Assembly (NCBI GenBank): GCA_002309805.1
Contig: DBYJ01000023.1
Coordinates: forward strand, 1-36,353
Length of the DNA stretch: 36,353 bases
From: Bacteroidales bacterium UBA1189
GTDB lineage: Bacteria; Bacteroidota; Bacteroidia; Bacteroidales; Bacteroidaceae
Direction of reading: 5' to 3'
The position numbers were made by a program, and so were the translations under genes. This document shows, piece by piece, positions 26,615 to 34,497 of the stretch; the stretch's first letter is position 1, and every line of letters begins with the position of its first letter. The notes beneath the pieces are model-generated. The model was given only the letters and a program-made list of their open reading frames with translations. It made no database searches and had not been told where the DNA came from.

Positions 26615-28378
26615 CTATTTCGTGGGGATGGTGGCGTTTACGGTATGGAGGAGAGGGCTGCGGTAGATGTCGGCAGGCATGATGCCTTCGCCTTGGGGTA
26701 GGGCGATGCCGGCAAGGCGGCAGAGCTGCGTCCAGTAGGGAGGGATGGTAAACTCGCTCTGGTCGGGGCCTGGGCGCAGGGGATTGGCGTCGGGGCCGTC
26801 GGGATTGCCGCGACGGGCGCGGGCGGGGGGAATGGTGCGGAGGTCGATGTCGATGAGCGGGAAGAGGGGACGGCCGTCGGCATCGAGGTAGCAGAGGTGT
26901 ACAAGCTCGCTGCAATAGAGGTCGCCGCCCGGGCGGAACTCCATGTCGTACGCTACGCCCAGGTGTTGCTTGGCGTTGGCGATTGCCGCCTCGCCTGCGG
27001 CCTTGGTGGCGTCTTTTACCCTCATGATTTCCATACGGGGCAGGCGGCCGCCGTTGAGTGTGAACTGGCTGAGAAGCGTGTCGAGCGGATGACGATGGAC
27101 GCCATACTTGAGCGTGGCGTCGATGGCGTAGATATCCTGACGGTCATCAACCTCGAGCATGGCGACGTGGATGAAGTTCTGGATGTTGGAGGTGGGGTAG
27201 TGGGTCTTGTCGTCGAGGTCGTAGTCGGCGGGGATGCTGATGAAGAGGAGGTCGCCCGTCTGGATGGGCTCGGCAGGGCCGAGGGTCTGGACGACGGGAC
27301 GGATGGTGCCGTCGGGGTTGTAGAACATCTCCTCGTAGCAGACGCTTCGCCGGCCGGTGGCGGGGCCATAGCCGCCCAGCGAGAGGGTGCTGTTGTGGTA
27401 GAAGAGGTAGGTGTGCCCCTTGTAGTCGACGACGCCCGGGTGGATGGTGAAGCTGTCCTTGGCGGGTCCTGTGAGCTCGCCGCGGAACTCCCAGGGGCCT
27501 GTGACGTCGGGCGCCATGGCGTAGGAGATGGTCTCGCCACGGCTGCCCATGGAGGCATAGACCATGTACCACCACGTGCGGCCGTCGTCGGCACGCCGCT
27601 TGTAGAGCCAGGGACCCTCGACGTAGTTCTCCATGGGGAGGGCCGTGATGTCGCCGTCGAGTTCCGTCATCGAGGGCTTCAGCTTCGCCAGGAAGCAGGT
27701 GCCGTTGCCCCAGCTGAGCCATGCCGTGCCGTCGTCGTCGATGAAGACGGTCGGGTCGATGTCGTTCCACCAGCCGAGGGGGTGGGCGTTGGGCGTCATG
27801 CTGTCAACGATGAGAGGTTTTCCTATGGCATCCTTGAACGGTCCTGTGGGGCTGTCGCCGACGGCTACGCCGATGGCCTTGCAGTTGGGGTCGGCGCATT
27901 GGGTGCTGACGTAGTACCAATACTTGCCATCCTTCTCGACGACCTGTGCGGCCCATGCCTCGCCTGATGCCCAGCTGAAGTCGGCAGGGCTGAGAACGAC
28001 GCCGTGCTCCGTCCACGTCTGCATGTCGTCGGTAGAGAAGCAGAGCCAGTTAGTGATATTAAAGCCGTAGAGGCCCTCGTAGCCCACGCTGTCCTCGAAG
28101 CACTCGTCGTGGCCCGTGTAGAGGTAGAGCCGTCCGTCGATGACCACCGGGGCGGGGTCGGCGGTATAGCAGGTGCGGACGAGGGGATTGCCCTCGTTCT
28201 GGAAGGTCACAGGCGCTTTACCCTTCTCTGCGCAGGCGCAGAGGAGGAGAAGGAGGAAGAATGAAGAATGAAAAATGAAGAATGAAGAATAAATAGCTCT
28301 GCCGAAGGCTGAAGGCCGAGGGCTGAGGGCTGAAGGCTGAGGGGTGTGGGCTGAGGACGTAAACATTTTATTTTTCAT
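26615..28378 (-). CDS. Lipoprotein fusing a GH43 glycosidase to a YiiX-like permuted papain (C92/NlpC-P60-type) domain
   Basis: 587 residues. N-terminus: a Phe/Leu-rich signal segment ending LLLCAC (lipidated Cys47 or Cys49). GH43 five-blade propeller, about 65-365: general base Asp74 (YTADPAPVV), modulator Asp208 (NDIDPTVF), general acid Glu254 (VEGPWLYK). From about 372 to 500 a second domain follows: QTGDLLFIS, IHVAMLE (His404), YAIDAT (Asp420), GVAYDMEF and YCSELVHL (Cys489). This is the Cys/His layout of YiiX-type circularly permuted papain enzymes, which cut amide or ester bonds. The pair suggests action on a glycan carrying peptide or acyl links (inference). Start: ATG 28378 or 28366; residues 1-45 are encoded by intergenic-type repeats. 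Follows the other GH43 by 47 bases. Confidence 0.87.
   Translation of the reverse strand: MKNKMFTSSAHTPQPSALSPRPSAFGRAIYSSFFIFHSSFFLLLLLCACAEKGKAPVTFQNEGNPLVRTCYTADPAPVVIDGRLYLYTGHDECFEDSVGYEGLYGFNITNWLCFSTDDMQTWTEHGVVLSPADFSWASGEAWAAQVVEKDGKYWYYVSTQCADPNCKAIGVAVGDSPTGPFKDAIGKPLIVDSMTPNAHPLGWWNDIDPTVFIDDDGTAWLSWGNGTCFLAKLKPSMTELDGDITALPMENYVEGPWLYKRRADDGRTWWYMVYASMGSRGETISYAMAPDVTGPWEFRGELTGPAKDSFTIHPGVVDYKGHTYLFYHNSTLSLGGYGPATGRRSVCYEEMFYNPDGTIRPVVQTLGPAEPIQTGDLLFISIPADYDLDDKTHYPTSNIQNFIHVAMLEVDDRQDIYAIDATLKYGVHRHPLDTLLSQFTLNGGRLPRMEIMRVKDATKAAGEAAIANAKQHLGVAYDMEFRPGGDLYCSELVHLCYLDADGRPLFPLIDIDLRTIPPARARRGNPDGPDANPLRPGPDQSEFTIPPYWTQLCRLAGIALPQGEGIMPADIYRSPLLHTVNATIPTK
28256..28291. repeat. 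AATGAAGAATGAAAA repeat coding for the signal peptide of the GH43 fusion
   Basis: Tandem AATGAAGA/AATGAAAA words. Read on the minus strand they encode the YSSFFIFHSSFF part of the lipoprotein signal sequence. The same words appear at 10009-10030, 23925-23950, 28372-28400 and 35914-35930 in non-coding positions. Confidence 0.75.
28301..28356. repeat. GGCTGAR 7-bp repeat in the N-terminal coding region of the GH43 fusion
   Basis: About seven GGCTGAA/GGCTGAG/GGCCGAG words in series. On the minus strand they encode a Pro/Ser/Ala-rich stretch (PQPSALSPRPSAFG) before the signal peptide core. Confidence 0.65.
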
Positions 28379-28425
28379 TTTTCATTCTTCATTTTTCATT
28401 CGATTATTGACTATAGACCATGGGC

Positions 28426-30504
28426 TTAATTAATCAGATAGGTCTTTGTCTTGCCCTTCCAGGTGGCTTTGACGGTAGCGCGTCCTGCGGCAATGGGGCT
28501 GACCTCGAACTGCACGGCGGGAACAATTGCCGAGGAAGTAGCCTCAATCTTGGAATTGTTGCGCAGGGGGGCGTAGAGCTGGTAGTGGGCGCAGTCGGTA
28601 TAGCCGTTGGCGTTGGTGCTGTAGAGGGGCGTGGCGGGGATGGCGAGGCGCTTGCCGTCGACGGTAATGGTGATGTCAGGGGCTTCCGTGTATGGGCCGA
28701 CGGCCAAGGGGGTGTTCTTGGAGAAGCCTATTCCGTGGAGGTCGAAGAGGCCATGCGGGCGCTGGGGACCCTGACGGCGGCCGAACTGCGGGCGGCCCTC
28801 GGGCTGCTGGGGCTGCTCAATCTCGGGCCCCTCGACGACGAGGTAGATGGCGTGCTTGCCCGTGAGGCCATTGACGGCTTCGACAGGCAGCGTAAAGTTC
28901 TTGGCCTCGCGCGGCGCGCCCGCAGGCACGTCGAGGACGGCAATCTCGCGTCCGTTCCACGTGCTGTTGGCGTAGGGGCCGTCGAGCATGACGTGAATCT
29001 TGAAGGCGCCATGCCCGCCGGGGGTGAGGAAGAGGTTGAGCTGGGTGTTGTTGCCCTTCTGCGTACCCTCGAAGGCGGGCACGCCCTTCGCGGTCTGCGC
29101 CAGTCCGCCGAAGCCGAAGTACTTGAAGCCGACGATGCCTCCGTTCTTGATGCCGGCGAGGTCCATGTGGTTCTTCCACACGTCGTGGTTGTCCTGCATC
29201 CATTCGTTGCTGCCGGGTCCGGCCATGTAGCAGGCATAGCCGGCGGAGTAGTAGGCGTAAGGGGGCAGGCCGAAGATCTGGAAGCCCTCGCTGGTGACCT
29301 CGGCGCCGCGGTATTCGTTGCCGTCGCTGGCCTTGGCCGTCCACTCGTTATTGGCTGTGAAGGGGTCGTAGCCCGTGATGTGCACCTGTCCGCCCTTGGC
29401 GACGGACTTCTTGTCCCACTCGATCTTCACGGGCGCCACCATGGGCTGGCGGGCGTTGCCGAAGCCGCGCGGCGGACGGTGGTAGAAGACGTACCATTGC
29501 CCGTTGATTTCCTGTAGCGAGCCGTGGGTGTTGTGTGCGGCGTTGGTGGTGGTGAGGCGTGTGCCGTTCTCGTTGGGCACGACGCCGCGGCTGTCCACGA
29601 GGACGCCGCCCGAGCGCCAGGGGCCGAGGGGGCTGTCGCCGTAGGCATAGCGCAGGGCGCTGTTGGTGTTGCCCAGGCCGTACTCCTTGCCGCTATAGCC
29701 GCTGAAGACCATCACGTACTTGTTGCCCACCTGGCGGATGCTGCTGGCCTCGAAGAAGTTGAAGTCGAGCGGGTTCTGTCCCTTGTAGAGCGCCTTGTAC
29801 TCGCTTCCCTCCTTGTCGAGCAGGCGTCCGTCGGCACTACTGGCGGGGATGAAAGGGTCTATGCGGTCCGTGCCCGGGCGCTGGCTGTACATGGTGCTCT
29901 GGTCGAGCTCGACGGCTGTGGAGTGCTGGAAGCCGTAGAAGACGTAGGCGCGGAAGCCCTTGTCGAAGTCCTTGTCCTTCTTGTTCGTGATGTTTTCGAC
30001 GAAGACGCTGGGGTCGAAGTCGATGAACGAGCCATCGACGCAGGCACGTCCGTCGGGCGTCAGGTTCACGGGTGTGAAGGGTCCGTCGGGGCGGTCGCTC
30101 TTGCAGACCGTCGCCACGCGGCGCCACCCGCGGCTGTGGGGATAGAGCCAGTAGGTTTTCTTCCCCGTCGTCTTGTCTTTGATCTCCACGAGGTCGGGGG
30201 CATACATGGTGTCCCATTGGCCATCAACAAAATGCGTGAAGATGGGACCCTCGTCGCGCCACTCCGTCAGGTTCTCGACGGGTGCCGACCACATGCGGAT
30301 GTCGGGCCCGCAGTAGGCGGTATAGGTGACGTCGTGCGAGCCGATGATGTAGGCGCGCAGCTTGCCGGGGTTGTCGGGGTCTTCGAAGACGCGGGGCTCG
30401 CCGTCGGGCAGATGCTCCCACAGGGGGAGGTAGGGGTTCTGGGCGTTCGTGCCCAGCACGGTCAGCAGCAGGGCAGCAAGGGAAATCAGCTTACGGGTTT
30501 TCAT
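28426..30504 (-). CDS. Family 43 glycoside hydrolase with C-terminal carbohydrate-binding-like domain
   Basis: 692 residues from ATG 30504, which starts a clear signal peptide (MKTRKLISLAALLLTVLGTNAQ); the reading frame extends further upstream but without signal features. The N-terminal half is a GH43 propeller (FEDPDNPGKLRAYIIGSHD, MYAPDLVEI, DFDPSVFVE, FFEASSIRQV with the probable general acid Glu). The C-terminal half contains a CBM6-like jelly roll (YFGFGGLAQTAKG, LFLTPGGHGAFKIHVMLDG, NFTLPVEAVNGLTGKHAIYL) interrupted by a Pro/Gln-rich insert (EIEQPQQPEGRPQFGRRQ). The family attacks arabinosides or xylosides and sometimes galactans. Substrate not determined. It lies just upstream of the GH43-YiiX gene; 30504 to 30605 is a divergent intergenic region. 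Confidence 0.92.
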   Translation of the reverse strand: MKTRKLISLAALLLTVLGTNAQNPYLPLWEHLPDGEPRVFEDPDNPGKLRAYIIGSHDVTYTAYCGPDIRMWSAPVENLTEWRDEGPIFTHFVDGQWDTMYAPDLVEIKDKTTGKKTYWLYPHSRGWRRVATVCKSDRPDGPFTPVNLTPDGRACVDGSFIDFDPSVFVENITNKKDKDFDKGFRAYVFYGFQHSTAVELDQSTMYSQRPGTDRIDPFIPASSADGRLLDKEGSEYKALYKGQNPLDFNFFEASSIRQVGNKYVMVFSGYSGKEYGLGNTNSALRYAYGDSPLGPWRSGGVLVDSRGVVPNENGTRLTTTNAAHNTHGSLQEINGQWYVFYHRPPRGFGNARQPMVAPVKIEWDKKSVAKGGQVHITGYDPFTANNEWTAKASDGNEYRGAEVTSEGFQIFGLPPYAYYSAGYACYMAGPGSNEWMQDNHDVWKNHMDLAGIKNGGIVGFKYFGFGGLAQTAKGVPAFEGTQKGNNTQLNLFLTPGGHGAFKIHVMLDGPYANSTWNGREIAVLDVPAGAPREAKNFTLPVEAVNGLTGKHAIYLVVEGPEIEQPQQPEGRPQFGRRQGPQRPHGLFDLHGIGFSKNTPLAVGPYTEAPDITITVDGKRLAIPATPLYSTNANGYTDCAHYQLYAPLRNNSKIEATSSAIVPAVQFEVSPIAAGRATVKATWKGKTKTYLIN

Positions 30505-30552
30505 TGGGGTAAAATTGTAAAGTGAATATTTTTGCAAAGAAAAGCCTTTTTC

Positions 30553-30583
30553 TTCGTATTTCCAAATTTTTCCGCTATCTTCG
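30553..30583 (+). promoter_or_regulatory. Probable promoter of the M28 peptidase gene
   Basis: TTCG (30553-30556), 19 bases, TATCTTCG (30576-30583). The -7 box fits the TAnnTTcG variant; the -33 box is one base off. The start would be about 15 bases before the ATG. Confidence 0.45.
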
Positions 30584-30604
30584 CCGCGAAATAAAAGTTG
30601 TTTT

Positions 30605-32071
30605 ATGAATAATGTAGGAATTATGCAGCGTAAGTCTGGTTTTGCGGCAGTTGTTGTCGCTGTTTCTTTTTTATTAATAGGATGTAAGCCTTCGGCTCCC
30701 GACATGAAGTACTACCGCCGTGTGGTGACGGAGCTCAGCTCGTCGCGCTACCAGGGCAGGGGCTATGCCAGGGATGGCGTGCGGCTGACGTCGGCCTACC
30801 TCCAGCGCGAGTACCGCCGCGCAGGCGTGGATAATGTGGAGCTGCAGCCCTTCACCTTCGACGTCAACACCCACTCCGGCCAGGCCACGCTCAGCATCGA
30901 CGGCCACGCCCTCGCCGCCGGCTACGAATGGACGTTGCGCGAGTTCTCGCCTGCCATCCACGGCACCTTCCCCCTCTACCGCCTCGACACCTTGGGCTAC
31001 ACGCCTGGGCAGCTCCTTGACGACCTTCAGCGGCCTGAGTACCAGGGCGCCTTTGTGGTGTGCGACTATTTCATGGCGCGCCATTTCCGCTCCGACCTCA
31101 CGCGCCTCAAGGCCGACACCACCCTCTCCTGGGCGGGCATGATGCTGCTTTGGGAGCATCCTGAGCAACGCACACTCACGTACGAGCCGTATAAGAGTAA
31201 AGCCGAACCTGCAGCCTCTCCTAAAGGAGGGGTGAAAAAGAAGTCCTTCCCTTCAGGGGAGGATTTAGGAGAGGCTTCTTTGCCTTTGAAATACTACAAG
31301 GCCGAATCCTCTACTGTACACCCCAAGCCCGACGTCTGGGTGCGCGCTGATGCTTTTAATAGGTCAACGAGTCAACAAGTCAACAAGTCAACGGGTGGGA
31401 AGCTCAACGGGTCAACGGGTCAGAAGGTCACCATCGACGTAGATAACCAGTTCTATAAGGATTATCCGGCGGAGAACGTCATAGCCCGCATCGACGGCTT
31501 GCGCCACGACAGCTGCTACGTCTTTACCGCCCACTACGACCATCTCGGTACCTTCGGCCCTGACGTCATCTACTATGGCGCCAACGACAACGCCTCGGGC
31601 ACGGCAGCCCTGCTGACGCTGGCGCGCTATTTTGCCCACCATCGTCCGCCGTTCGACATTCTCTTCCTCTCCGTCTCGGGCGAGGACTGCGGGCTCTACG
31701 GCTCCACCTACTATGCCGAGCACCCCCTCGTGCCGCTCGACCGTGTGAAATACCTTATCAACATCGATATGATTGGCGACAACAACCCCACTCTCTACTC
31801 CGAGGCCAGCGAGGCAGGTATGGACGGCTGGCGCCGATTCGACGAGTTGAATCGTCAGGGCGGCTACTTCCGCGAGCTGGAGCGTGGCGCTCTTGCTGCC
31901 AATAGCGACCATTATCCCTTTGCCGTCCGTGGCGTGCCCTGCGTATTCTTCGAGAACGAGGGCGGCGATGCCTTCCCCTTCTACCATACCCCCCTCGACG
32001 ACATCGACCATATCCGCTTCGATAGCGCCCTGCCCGTCATGCAGCTTGTCATCGATTTTATTGAAAAGTAG
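30605..32071 (+). CDS. M28-family zinc aminopeptidase lipoprotein with repeat-derived inserts
   Basis: 488 residues. Lipobox LLIGC gives a lipidated Cys27; an ATG at 30623 (residue 7) is an alternative start. Di-zinc M28 motifs are complete: AHYDH (His310, Asp312), GANDNASG (Asp328), SGEDCGLYGS (Glu360, Asp361), NIDMIGD (Asp388) and FPFYHTPLDDI (His461). It should remove N-terminal residues from peptides in the envelope. Two stretches look foreign: about 199-235 (SPKGGVKKKSFPSGEDLGEA), encoded by a 62-bp inverted-repeat element, and about 253-272 (RSTSQQVNKSTGGKLNGSTG), encoded by GTCAACRRG repeats. Both keep the frame and lie before the metal-binding core, so activity may survive. The stop codon adjoins another GTCAACRRG array. 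Divergent from GH43. Confidence 0.93.
   Translation: MNNVGIMQRKSGFAAVVVAVSFLLIGCKPSAPDMKYYRRVVTELSSSRYQGRGYARDGVRLTSAYLQREYRRAGVDNVELQPFTFDVNTHSGQATLSIDGHALAAGYEWTLREFSPAIHGTFPLYRLDTLGYTPGQLLDDLQRPEYQGAFVVCDYFMARHFRSDLTRLKADTTLSWAGMMLLWEHPEQRTLTYEPYKSKAEPAASPKGGVKKKSFPSGEDLGEASLPLKYYKAESSTVHPKPDVWVRADAFNRSTSQQVNKSTGGKLNGSTGQKVTIDVDNQFYKDYPAENVIARIDGLRHDSCYVFTAHYDHLGTFGPDVIYYGANDNASGTAALLTLARYFAHHRPPFDILFLSVSGEDCGLYGSTYYAEHPLVPLDRVKYLINIDMIGDNNPTLYSEASEAGMDGWRRFDELNRQGGYFRELERGALAANSDHYPFAVRGVPCVFFENEGGDAFPFYHTPLDDIDHIRFDSALPVMQLVIDFIEK
31214..31275. repeat. 62-bp element with perfect 12-bp terminal inverted repeats inside the M28 gene
   Basis: Ends GCCTCTCCTAAA (31214-31225) and TTTAGGAGAGGC (31264-31275) match perfectly; an inner TCCCT/AGGGA pair lies near the centre. 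MITE- or REP-like, carried in frame inside the coding sequence. Confidence 0.72.
31361..31429. repeat. GTCAACRRG 9-bp repeats inside the M28 gene
   Basis: Seven or so GTCAACRRG-type words, preceded by ATAG as in the intergenic copies at 32071 and 36214. A 9-bp period preserves the reading frame, giving the STSQQVNKSTG-type insert. Confidence 0.75.
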
Positions 32072-32198
32072 GTCAACGAGTCAACGAGTCAACAAGTCAA
32101 CGCACGGAGCAGCAAAAGCAAAGATGTGCTTACACAATCTCTGCCGAGTCGCGACGGACGTAGAGCAAAGCTCAACGGGTCAACGAGCCAACAAGTCC
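32071..32198. repeat. Two GTCAACRRG arrays after the M28 gene
   Basis: 32071-32102 starts on the last base of the M28 stop codon. A second array is at 32171-32198. The sequence between shows no gene. Same repeat family as 15940-16002, 31361-31429 and 36214-36233. Confidence 0.75.
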
Positions 32199-32202
32199 TT
32201 TT

Positions 32203-32238
32203 TAATTCCTAATTCCTAATTTCTAATTCCTAATTTTA
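32203..32238. repeat. AATTAGGA repeat that encodes the end of the RNA methyltransferase gene
   Basis: Inverted copy of the 26472-26502 repeat. On the minus strand it encodes the last residues KLGIRN and supplies the TAG stop (32216-32218). Confidence 0.72.
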
Positions 32239-32776
32239 ATATTCTTTTCGCGAACTCCCAGATGACGATGCCGGCGGTTACGGAGACGTTGAGCGAGTGT
32301 TTCGTGCCGAACTGCGGCAACTCCAGGCAGCCGTCAGCCGCGTCCACCACCTCCTGCTGCACCCCCTTCACCTCGTGCCCGAGGATGACGGCAAACCTCC
32401 CCTGAGGCGCTTCGTCGATGAGGGTGTCCAGCTCCTGCAAGGGCGTGCTGCCGTGAGCCTGCTCGATGGCCAGCACCCTGTATCCCTCGTCCTTCAGCCG
32501 CCTGACGGCCGTCAGCGTGTCTGCCTCGTACGTCCAGGCCACGGCATCCTCGGCCCCCAGGGCGGTCTTGTGAATCTCCGGCGCCGGAGGCTGGGCCGTC
32601 ATGCCGCAGAGCACGATGCGCTCCACGCGGTACGCATCCGCCGTGCGGAATACCGCCCCCACGTTGTGGAAGCTCCTCACGTTGTCCAGCACCACCACCA
32701 GCGGCATCTTCTCCGCCTTGCGGAACGCCTCCACATCCAGTCGTCCCATCTCCGTAATCCGTCTCTTCTGCATCAT
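32216..32776 (-). CDS. TrmH/SpoU-family RNA 2'-O-methyltransferase
   Basis: 186 residues from ATG 32776 (MMQKRRITEM); an upstream TTG in the same frame would add 51 residues overlapping the GH20 gene and is rejected. The three SpoU motifs are present: NVRSFHNVGAVFRTAD, ILGHEVKGV and LPQFGTKHSLNVSVTAGIV. These form the deep trefoil knot that binds S-adenosylmethionine. It should methylate a ribose in tRNA or rRNA; the exact target is unknown. At under 200 residues it lacks the N-terminal RNA-binding extension of RlmB-type members. It starts 25 bases after the GH20 stop. The last six residues are encoded by a dispersed AATTAGGA repeat. Confidence 0.93.
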   Translation of the reverse strand: MMQKRRITEMGRLDVEAFRKAEKMPLVVVLDNVRSFHNVGAVFRTADAYRVERIVLCGMTAQPPAPEIHKTALGAEDAVAWTYEADTLTAVRRLKDEGYRVLAIEQAHGSTPLQELDTLIDEAPQGRFAVILGHEVKGVQQEVVDAADGCLELPQFGTKHSLNVSVTAGIVIWEFAKRILKLGIRN

Positions 32777-32801
32777 ACCAATTGATTTTATCGTCGACAA
32801 C

Positions 32802-34295
32802 TTATTTCTGCTGGGAGGGAGGATAGACGGTGTAACCCCAGGTGCGGGCGACGGACGAGAGGACGGATGCCCTTCGCTCGAAGTCCGGCCAGTCCTTCCG
32901 TTCAGCCTGGCTCCAGCCCGTTTCGGCAATGGCGAAAACGCGGGGGTAGAGCATCATCTCGGCATGCCAGGCATCCTGGACATGTTCCGTCCACAGGTTA
33001 CCCTGAAGGCCCAGGACATGATGCGCATCCGCCTCGGAAACGCCCTCTGCCATCGGCTCGAAGGAATAGACCTTCTCCAGGGGCAGATAACGTCCCACAG
33101 GCCTGAACTGAGCCGGATCCTGATGATAATCCAGATAGCAGTAGTGCGTGGGCGTGAAGATCACATCGTGCCCCTCCCTGACGGCCTGCAGGCCTGCCTC
33201 CGTTCCGTGCCACGACATCACGGTGGCATCCGGAGCCAGCCCGCCCTGCAGGATTTCGTCCCAGCCGATGATGCGCTTGCCGTGCTCGTGGGCAAAGCGT
33301 TCCATCCGCCTGATCATGTAGCTCTGAAGCTCCTCCGCACTCTTCAGCCCCTCGGCCTTCATGCGGGCCTGACAGTCCGGACAAATCTTCCAGTTGTTTT
33401 TGCGGGCCTCGTCACCCCCGATGTGGATATACTTCGAGGGGAACAGGTCGAAAATCTCCAGCAACACCTTTTCCAGAAACTCGAAGGTGTTCTCCTTGCC
33501 TGGGCAGAGCTCCCAAGGGTCTCGTCCGCCGTTCGGCAGGCTACACGCCAGTTCGGGATAAGCCGCACGCGTCTCGTAGTTATGCCCAGGCATCTCTATT
33601 TCAGGAATCACCTCAATGTGCCTCTCGTCGGCAAAGGCGAGGATGTCAGCCACATCCTGCTTGGTATAGTACCCGCCGTAAGCCCCAGACGTACCCTCTT
33701 CCACGAAGGGCCCGCCCGTCTCATTCTTTTCCCAGTCCCAGAAGAAGGCCTCAGGGCGCCAGGCCGTCAACTGGGTGAGCTGCGGATAGGCATCAATCTG
33801 CACCCGCCAGCCCGGATTGTCCACCAGATGGAAGTGGAAGCGGTTCATCTTCAGGAGGGCCATCATCTCCAGCTGCTTCAGCACGAAGTCCTTACCTTGG
33901 AAATGCCGGCTCTCGTCCAGCATCACGCCCCTGTAGCGGAAGCGCGGCCAGTCCAGGATGGTGCAGCACGTCAGCGAGCTGTCCACGGACGCCATCATCC
34001 TGAGCGTCTGCCGGGCATAGAACACGCCCTCCTCGTCAGCCGCCACTATCCTCACGCGCCTCCTCCTCAGCTCCAGCCAATAGGCCGATTTCAGCTGCCA
34101 GTCAGCCAGTTTCCTCCCTTTCAGACGGCGGAGGAGAGCCTTTTCCGAGATGCGCACCTTTTCGCGCAGGCTGGCCACCTCGCCTTGGGCGACACTCCCA
34201 GAGCGTACCGAATACTCCGCCGGCATCGGTATCAGGTTCGTCGGTTGGGGCTGCGCCTGGATGCCCATCGTCCAAAGGGCAAGCACAAGCAGCAT
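32802..34295 (-). CDS. Beta-N-acetylhexosaminidase, glycoside hydrolase family 20
   Basis: 497 residues from ATG 34295 (MLLVLALWTMGIQAQ, signal peptide). GTG codons three or four codons upstream are possible; the longer frame to 34514 runs through a repeat element and into the Fic gene. The N-terminal GH20b domain (LIPMPAEYSVRSG, VRIVAADEEGVFYARQTL) precedes the TIM barrel: YRGVMLDESRHF, FHFHLVDNPGWR, VIPEIEMPGH, and the catalytic pair in YIHIGGDEA (Asp295, Glu296), then IGWDEIL and VMSWHGTEAG. It removes terminal GlcNAc or GalNAc with substrate-assisted catalysis, probably in the periplasm or at the surface. ICPDCQAR is found in many relatives. Likely co-transcribed with the RNA methyltransferase gene downstream. 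Confidence 0.94.
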   Translation of the reverse strand: MLLVLALWTMGIQAQPQPTNLIPMPAEYSVRSGSVAQGEVASLREKVRISEKALLRRLKGRKLADWQLKSAYWLELRRRRVRIVAADEEGVFYARQTLRMMASVDSSLTCCTILDWPRFRYRGVMLDESRHFQGKDFVLKQLEMMALLKMNRFHFHLVDNPGWRVQIDAYPQLTQLTAWRPEAFFWDWEKNETGGPFVEEGTSGAYGGYYTKQDVADILAFADERHIEVIPEIEMPGHNYETRAAYPELACSLPNGGRDPWELCPGKENTFEFLEKVLLEIFDLFPSKYIHIGGDEARKNNWKICPDCQARMKAEGLKSAEELQSYMIRRMERFAHEHGKRIIGWDEILQGGLAPDATVMSWHGTEAGLQAVREGHDVIFTPTHYCYLDYHQDPAQFRPVGRYLPLEKVYSFEPMAEGVSEADAHHVLGLQGNLWTEHVQDAWHAEMMLYPRVFAIAETGWSQAERKDWPDFERRASVLSSVARTWGYTVYPPSQQK

Positions 34296-34334
34296 TCCTC
34301 GCACCACTCCGTGGCGTTTCAGGCGGTTATGCCT

Positions 34335-34466
34335 GTTCGGGCGGATTTGCAATCCGGCCGCGTTGAGTAGAGGGATTTGCAATCCCCCACTATCCCTCCT
34401 CATCTGTTCGGGCTGCGGATTACAAATCCGCTTCTCATAGCAGTCGGATTGCAAATCCGCCTGAAC
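34335..34466. repeat. 132-bp inverted-repeat element made of GGATTTGCAATCC palindromes
   Basis: Four near-palindromic cores at 34343-34355, 34373-34385, 34415-34431 and 34445-34459. The first two read GGATTTGCAATCC; the last reads its reverse complement, and the third is a one-base variant of that. The outermost arms (34335-34356 and 34445-34466) pair at 21 of 22 positions. It fills the gap between the Fic and GH20 genes and resembles REP/BIME-type elements. Confidence 0.78.
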
Positions 34467-34497
34467 TGACCTCGTCCCACAAGGCTTATGCGCTCGC

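Noticed and set aside
32777..32929. N-terminal extension of the RNA methyltransferase
   Set aside because: It starts at TTG, overlaps the GH20 3' end in another frame and lacks similarity to the SpoU fold.
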